Source: an uncultured Lachnospiraceae bacterium
GTDB taxonomy: Bacteria > Bacillota > Clostridia > Lachnospirales > Lachnospiraceae
Direction of reading: 5' to 3'
Assembly (NCBI GenBank): GCA_900551115.1
Contig: URUY01000016.1
Coordinates: 1-64,000 of the forward strand
Length of the DNA stretch: 64,000 nt
The notes beneath the pieces are model-generated. The model was not told the origin of the DNA. It saw only the letters and a list, made by a program, of their open reading frames with translations, and ran no database searches. Shown one piece after another: positions 59,925 to 64,000 of this stretch. Each line of letters starts with the position of its first letter. The stretch's first letter is position 1. The position numbers and the translations under genes are program-made.

Positions 59925-61144
59925 GTAAGAAGTATTTCTTTTTTCCCTAGTAAAAATTTGACTATATTTATATGAACAATTCCATTTCTTGAATAATCAA
60001 AATGATCCAGTGTAAACACATATTTGGGCGATGCATCGCTAATTGGTGAAAACGCTCCAAATTCTCTGTCAATTGTTTCTTTTCCGTGCAGATAATACGC
60101 CACTTGAATAAAACACTTCTTTTTGCCATCTATCACCACAAAATCCACTTCACCTTTATATGTTTTACCTGTAAACACTTGATAACCTCTTGTAATCAAT
60201 TCGTTGTATACGATATTTTCCAAAAAGAAGGTATCTTCAAAATTAACAAGATTTGTATTAAGCATTCTGAAGCCGGTATCTACCGCATATTGTTTTTCAA
60301 CATAGCTCATTACCTGTTTTCCTACGATATTAAATCTTTTCACTCTGTTAATCAGGCATGCTTTTTCCATTTTATCCAGATAACGATATATCATTTTCTT
60401 TTCTATTTCTTCATCATTCTGATTAGAAAAATATTTGCAAATATTTTTACTCGAAAATTCTTTTCCAGCATTTGCCATGATATAAGAAGCAATTTTCGCA
60501 AATTTTTCACGATTTATGGTGGAACGCTCTGACACAATATCCTTATCCACAATTCCATGATAGGTCTGCTCAAGATACAATTTTACATCATTTTCATTTT
60601 GAAAAGAAAATCGAAGAGGCATTCCTCCCCAACTAATATAATCAAATATAAACTCATCCGGTACAATTTCACTTCCGCTTTTCTGTAGAAATTCGTAGCT
60701 CTCGGCGAAGGTAAATGGCATTATTCGGAATTCAACACACCTTCCCACTAATAAAGTTGCCATTTTCCCTGATAATAACTTTGAATTACTTCCTGTAACA
60801 AAAATTGAACAATTCACCGTTGCGCGAAGAGATGACAGTACCTTTTCAAAGTTTCTTACATGCTGAATTTCATCAAGGAAAATGTAATATCTTCCTTTAT
60901 CCGTTATTTGAGAAAGAATATATTTATTTAATTTATCACATGTACGAATCTTCTCAAATTGTAAATCTTCAAAATTGATTTTAATGATGTGACTACAGTC
61001 AATGCCTTTCTCCTGTATTTCTTCCTCTATTTGATTTAACAAAATGGACTTTCCGCAGCGGCGTACACCTGTAAGTACCTTAATTAAATCAATCTCGTAA
61101 AAAGAGCGAATTCTCTTTAAATACATTTCTCTTTTAATAAGCAT
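59921..61144 (-). CDS. AAA-family ATPase with DUF4143 domain
   Basis: 407 residues. Walker A LTGVRRCGKSILLNQI (about 24-39), Walker B YIFLDEIQHV (about 87-96), sensor TGSNSKLL. The C-terminal half is DUF4143 with a winged helix (about 210-285) and a PD-(D/E)XK-like segment (GEVDFVVIDGKKKCFIQVAY). AAGGAGA lies 7 bases before the ATG. This family is common and often in accessory DNA; proposed roles include defence or DNA handling, none proven. The gene is flanked on both sides by TGCCACAAA palindromes. Confidence 0.85.
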   Translation of the reverse strand: MLIKREMYLKRIRSFYEIDLIKVLTGVRRCGKSILLNQIEEEIQEKGIDCSHIIKINFEDLQFEKIRTCDKLNKYILSQITDKGRYYIFLDEIQHVRNFEKVLSSLRATVNCSIFVTGSNSKLLSGKMATLLVGRCVEFRIMPFTFAESYEFLQKSGSEIVPDEFIFDYISWGGMPLRFSFQNENDVKLYLEQTYHGIVDKDIVSERSTINREKFAKIASYIMANAGKEFSSKNICKYFSNQNDEEIEKKMIYRYLDKMEKACLINRVKRFNIVGKQVMSYVEKQYAVDTGFRMLNTNLVNFEDTFFLENIVYNELITRGYQVFTGKTYKGEVDFVVIDGKKKCFIQVAYYLHGKETIDREFGAFSPISDASPKYVFTLDHFDYSRNGIVHINIVKFLLGKKEILLT

Positions 61145-61179
61145 TTACTTTCTCCTTGCATTATAAAGATACAATTATT

Positions 61180-61216
61180 ATGCCACAAATCTAAAAAAAA
61201 TCAAGTTTTGTGGCAT
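61180..61216. repeat. Palindrome upstream of the DUF4143 gene
   Basis: ATGCCACAAA (61180-61189) pairs with TTTGTGGCAT (61207-61216), 10 bp with a 17-base loop rich in A. It lies 36 bases before the start codon, over the probable promoter. It is the same word as in the 3' palindrome, 1.3 kb away. Confidence 0.8.
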
Positions 61217-61488
61217 TGTTTTGCGATGCGCAACTTGAACTATTATGTATAAACCATGCACTCATCGTTTGAGGACGTGACAAATCAGCACCACCGCTAT
61301 GGCTTTAACCTTACACGGCGGAGTACAAATTTTATTTAGCGCAATCATTTCAAAATAATTGTATTATTACTATCTATTCTTAACGAAGAGCGTATACAGT
61401 GGAATCATGAGGTAGACCGAGCCCTTGCATTCTGCAATCGTTTTGTCTCTCCGCTCTATTTTTTCAGCTCGACAAACCGGCATTCGTA
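61217..61488. other. Intergenic stretch with no recognised gene
   Basis: About 270 bases between the palindrome and the GNAT gene. The minus strand has one short frame (61370-61483, 37 residues) with MPVCRAEKIERRDKT and a hydrophobic end; it has no convincing site and I do not recognise it. TTGCG-ATG-CGCAA makes a small hairpin near 61222-61234. Confidence 0.4.
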
Positions 61489-61977
61489 TTACTTTTCCAG
61501 TGGCTTACCAAAATATAAAACCAATTCACCTTCCTCCAGTTCCGAAAGCAAAAACTCATTAAAACCAAAGTGCAGATAAATTGCAAGATTCCTAGTTTCC
61601 TTTGCTTCCACTCCAATTGTCAGCTTTTGTATACCTTTTTCGATTGCATACTGTTCGATTGCACGCATCAGCTTAGAAATATGTCCCTTCCCTTCATATT
61701 CCTTTTGGATACGCAATGCATTGACATTGGCAATGGCTTTCCCATCACATAAGGTTTTTCTTCCGGCGATTGCATTGCAGTCAGGAGACAATAATAATGT
61801 ACCCTCCCCCACTGCATAACCATTACACAAGACTGCAAACGTTACAGCCTTTCCCGAACGATTATTCTCAACAAATTCCTTTTTCCAATCTATCCAGCAT
61901 GCATCATAATTATGTTCTGCAACATTTTGTTCCCAGAGAACTTCTAACTCCTCATCTGTCGTTTGACGGTACTCCAT
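61489..61977 (-). CDS. GNAT-family N-acetyltransferase
   Basis: 162 residues from the ATG at 61977, with AAGGAAGG upstream. Core: ANVNALRIQKEYEGKGHISKLM (beta4 and acetyl-CoA loop), then IGVEAKETRNLAIYLHFGF (beta5, typical). The N-terminal half is the substrate-binding part (WIDWKKEFV). Substrate unknown; AT-rich like its neighbours. Confidence 0.85.
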   Translation of the reverse strand: MEYRQTTDEELEVLWEQNVAEHNYDACWIDWKKEFVENNRSGKAVTFAVLCNGYAVGEGTLLLSPDCNAIAGRKTLCDGKAIANVNALRIQKEYEGKGHISKLMRAIEQYAIEKGIQKLTIGVEAKETRNLAIYLHFGFNEFLLSELEEGELVLYFGKPLEK

Positions 61978-62029
61978 AGCCAGTTCCTTCCTTAAATTCA
62001 AACTAATTTCTCCTTGCCAAAATGAATTC

Positions 62030-62491
62030 CTACTTTATCCGAATCTCCCACTCCCTGTCATTTTTCACATACTGAAATTCCGTCAAGGCATCATTATCCA
62101 TCACCTGCAGCTGCTCCATAAAATCTTCTACCAGATTAACCTTGGACAAATCGCAGCGGTCTATCCATTCCATCTTTCCTTCATCGGATGAAACCAGTGT
62201 TCCGGTATATTCATCTGCTTTAAACAGTAAAACCACATATCTTCCGTTCGCTATGGGAAACTGCTTTATGCCGCATAAAACAGGTGCTGTAACAGTCAGT
62301 CCTGTTTCCTCTTTCATTTCCCGGATTACTGCATCTACAAAAGCTTCTCCCGGTTCTACATGCCCACCCGGAAGGGTGTATCCTTTCCAATCTTCTTTTA
62401 TCCGATTTTGGAGCAGAATACGGCTGCCGTCACAAAGCATGCACGATACCGTTAATTCTACCCGTTCCGTTCTGTCTGTTTTGTTCTTCAT
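62030..62491 (-). CDS. Nudix hydrolase
   Basis: 153 residues from ATG 62491 (a GTG two codons upstream, 62497, is also possible). The Nudix box is complete, GHVEPGEAFVDAVIREMKEETG, with the three Glu of REMKEETG binding the metal. It cleaves nucleoside diphosphate derivatives of unknown kind. It overlaps or follows the GNAT gene by less than 5 bases and is coupled to it. Confidence 0.9.
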   Translation of the reverse strand: MKNKTDRTERVELTVSCMLCDGSRILLQNRIKEDWKGYTLPGGHVEPGEAFVDAVIREMKEETGLTVTAPVLCGIKQFPIANGRYVVLLFKADEYTGTLVSSDEGKMEWIDRCDLSKVNLVEDFMEQLQVMDNDALTEFQYVKNDREWEIRIK

Positions 62492-62493
62492 AA

Positions 62494-62898
62494 TCACAAT
62501 TCTTTCATTAAAATAATTTCATATGGGTCATTTTGAAAAGTAAAGCCGCCAATGGTACGATAACCTGATTTCACATAAAAGTGCTGTGCGTATTCATCAG
62601 AAGCCGTTGATGTCATGACAACGTCATAATTTTGTGCTTTCATCTGGTCTTCCCAGTGCTTCACCATCTTTTTTCCATATCCCTTTTCTCGATACTCCTC
62701 TAAAAGATAAATCATATTCATAAACGGTGTATTATCCCAAAATAAGTTGTACCTTAACCACCCTATAAAGCTACCGTTTTCCTCTACAATATAAACTCTG
62801 TTTAACGAAACAGCATGGCACAATTCTTCTCTGGCAATATGCTTATCATGTTTACTTAAAAGGGCCAAATCTTCATTTACTGCCGCTCTTATATTCAT
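62494..62898 (-). CDS. GNAT-family N-acetyltransferase
   Basis: 134 residues. IYLLEEYREKGYGKKMVKHWED is the acetyl-CoA-binding segment and TASDEYAQHFYVKSGYR the next strand. CGGAGG precedes the ATG. The leader and first codons are duplicated at 58911-58952. It is co-transcribed with the Nudix hydrolase. Confidence 0.88.
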   Translation of the reverse strand: MNIRAAVNEDLALLSKHDKHIAREELCHAVSLNRVYIVEENGSFIGWLRYNLFWDNTPFMNMIYLLEEYREKGYGKKMVKHWEDQMKAQNYDVVMTSTASDEYAQHFYVKSGYRTIGGFTFQNDPYEIILMKEL

Positions 62899-62923
62899 GA
62901 AAATACCTCCGCAAATTGGATTT

Positions 62924-63187
62924 TTACTTAATAATATGCGCTGTGATAATCGTATAAGTATATGAATTGATAGTGATTTTCATATGGTCAACCTCGCAAT
63001 ACCAGTTTTTACCTTGTTTATAAATATTACAATTTCTATCCAAAACCTTATTTTTACAATACGCGACAACATCTGTTGTATCTATTTTCAGGTTTCTTCG
63101 TATTCTATCCATTCCCATTTCAGTTGTATGTATTTTCTCGATATTATCAAGCAGCACTTTTTTATTTCTTATCTCTTTTTCTGTCAT
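62924..63187 (-). CDS. DUF3781-family protein
   Basis: 87 residues, matching DUF3781: LLDNIEKIHTTEMGMDRIRRNL, YCKNKVLDRNC, KNWYCEVDHMKITINSYTYTIITAH. The family is short, widespread in gut Firmicutes and of unknown function. AAGGAGTT lies before the ATG. AT-rich and single; no partner identified. Confidence 0.8.
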   Translation of the reverse strand: MTEKEIRNKKVLLDNIEKIHTTEMGMDRIRRNLKIDTTDVVAYCKNKVLDRNCNIYKQGKNWYCEVDHMKITINSYTYTIITAHIIK

Positions 63188-63334
63188 AATAACCGCAAAC
63201 TCCTTTACGATTTGGACTTGTACTATTTTACAGCTTCAAACTTTTTATAATTTGCAGCTTTTCTTAATATAGGACATAATACAAATATGTTCTAAATCCC
63301 TCGCAAAAATCTCACTTATCTCACTTTCTTCAAA

Positions 63335-63649
63335 TTACAATTCCTCTACGAAGTGGTTGTCATACATATTCCAATACTTTTTGTATACAAAATCATCATT
63401 GTCTTTAAAATTAAGCTGATACATTCTAAATATGACCGGAAAATCTTTGGGCTGCCACTGTTCTTCATATGAATAGCAATATTTCATTCCCACCTTCTGC
63501 ATAACATTTCCGCTTCTCGGGTTATTCCTATCGTGTGTTGCTGTAATATATGGAAGTCCATCTTTTTTTACCTGCTCCACAACAGCTTTTCCTGCTTCTG
63601 TAAATTTCCTTAAAAGCAATCGTTCTGTTTCTAATGCAGGTGTATTCAT
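63335..63649 (-). pseudogene. GNAT (RimJ/RimL-type) with internal in-frame deletion
   Basis: 104 residues from the ATG at 63649, with GAGG 9 bases upstream. The N-terminus (TPALETERLLLRKFTE) is that of a RimJ-like acetyltransferase and the C-terminus (ITATHDRNNPRSGNVMQKVG) is its end with beta5, but the two are joined as KFTEAGKAVVEQ. About 75-80 middle residues, including the acetyl-CoA loop (RGxG), are missing compared with the usual 175-180. The frame is open but the enzyme must be inactive. Confidence 0.8.
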
Positions 63650-63708
63650 TTTATTTTTCCTCATCATAATTAAATTTCCTGCTCTGATAGTAACTTGGCT
63701 TCCCTGCT

Positions 63709-64000
63709 CTACACATTATGATAGCTTCCGCAATACGGACACCTTTCCGTATACCCTTTCATTGCCCGGAAGGATGCACCGCAGTTGGGGCATTCGACTG
63801 CAACCACCGTAATTTTATCCGGCTCTAACGGTTTATTATCCATTAATTCTGCTTCTCCTGAAAGGATTTCATTTCTCACAGATTTTTCATCAAAACAATA
63901 TTTTCCTTTGTATTCAAAAAAATCTATCGTCATGCCAACGGGATATTGACTGTTACCGTCAGACGTCCCGGTAGGAAGAACCGCTTCTCTTTCTATCCGG
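63709..64000 (-). CDS. Zinc-ribbon protein, partial (start beyond window)
   Basis: The frame is open from the window edge to 63709. An internal ATG at 63933 has no ribosome binding site, and in-frame residues before it (REAVLPTGTSDGNSQYPVG) look like protein, so the gene probably starts outside. The end is a zinc ribbon: ECPNCGASF and RCPYCGSYHNV (two CxxC pairs), preceded by a hydrophilic part with FFEYKGKYCFDE. Function unknown. Confidence 0.65.
   Translation of the reverse strand, partial: RIEREAVLPTGTSDGNSQYPVGMTIDFFEYKGKYCFDEKSVRNEILSGEAELMDNKPLEPDKITVVAVECPNCGASFRAMKGYTERCPYCGSYHNV

Noticed and set aside
61370..61483. 37-residue minus-strand frame ending in a hydrophobic tail
   Set aside because: Too short, without a ribosome binding site or known family; overlaps the GNAT stop region. 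Could be a remnant, but nothing supports a gene.
1..64000. CRISPR array, tRNA, rRNA or intact insertion sequence
   Set aside because: No regularly spaced direct repeats of CRISPR type, no cloverleaf-like sequences and no full transposase frame were found by eye.

Overview
The window is a chromosomal segment of an anaerobic, endospore-forming Firmicute, most likely a gut Lachnospiraceae relative of the Blautia or Lachnoclostridium type. This rests on gene content: spmAB and coat-like spore proteins, a ferredoxin-dependent 2-oxoacid oxidoreductase, superoxide reductase plus rubrerythrin instead of catalase, a split transketolase, a FabK-type fatty acid operon with a FabT regulator, and small clostridial families (DUF6472, DUF6171, DUF3781). 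Family names are from memory and motif reading; no database search was possible.

Layout. 1-7.2 kb: the start of a very large secreted RHS/YD-repeat protein on the minus strand, whose C-terminus lies outside the window. 7.4-11.7 kb: two multispanning GT-C-like proteins and a HAD phosphatase (minus). 11.9-16.3 kb: a plus-strand oxidoreductase operon, gamma/delta fusion, alpha/beta fusion, superoxide reductase, rubrerythrin. 16.4-17.7 kb: an XRE + DUF6036 nucleotidyltransferase pair that looks like a toxin-antitoxin system, with a perfect promoter and a dyad. 17.7-26 kb (minus): yibE/F behind a lipoprotein alkaline phosphatase, an XRE regulator, a YdcF protein, a PrsA/SurA-like foldase and split transketolase. 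26.2-28.3 kb: a 235-bp imperfect palindrome and a membrane-anchored DUF885 peptidase. 28.3-33.7 kb: fabT, an Mrr-like nuclease, an AEC transporter, spmBA and a sugar-binding/GGDEF fusion. 33.8-40.8 kb: a complete fab operon in the order acpP-fabK-fabD-fabG-fabF-fabZ-flavoprotein-fabH, with two palindromes of the FabT type. 40.9-45 kb: a MraY-like transferase, coat-like proteins, a DUF5680 regulator beside a probable type I toxin-antitoxin locus, and DUF6472-lrgA-lrgB. 45-50.3 kb: an ABC exporter with its own two-component system. 50.4-54 kb: a truncated Rpn nuclease, a PPOX protein, rsmI and small genes. 53.9-57.8 kb: an arabinose operon (GH51 arabinofuranosidase, FGGY kinase, AraD epimerase). 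57.8-64 kb: an AT-richer accessory stretch with decayed genes (MATE, GNAT), an AAA/DUF4143 ATPase bracketed by matching palindromes, several GNATs, a Nudix hydrolase and a zinc-ribbon protein.

The most interesting material is in the intergenic DNA: a group of structured elements sharing GCGAAGC, GCGAGAGCG and TGAGCC(A/G)TGC motifs (21.3, 37.7 and 41.9 kb), the 235-bp dyad at 26.2 kb, the two TGCCACAAA palindromes around the DUF4143 gene, tandem direct repeats in front of the oxidoreductase operon and the AEC transporter, and a convergent toxin/antisense RNA locus at 43.5 kb. No rRNA, tRNA, CRISPR array or intact transposase was seen.
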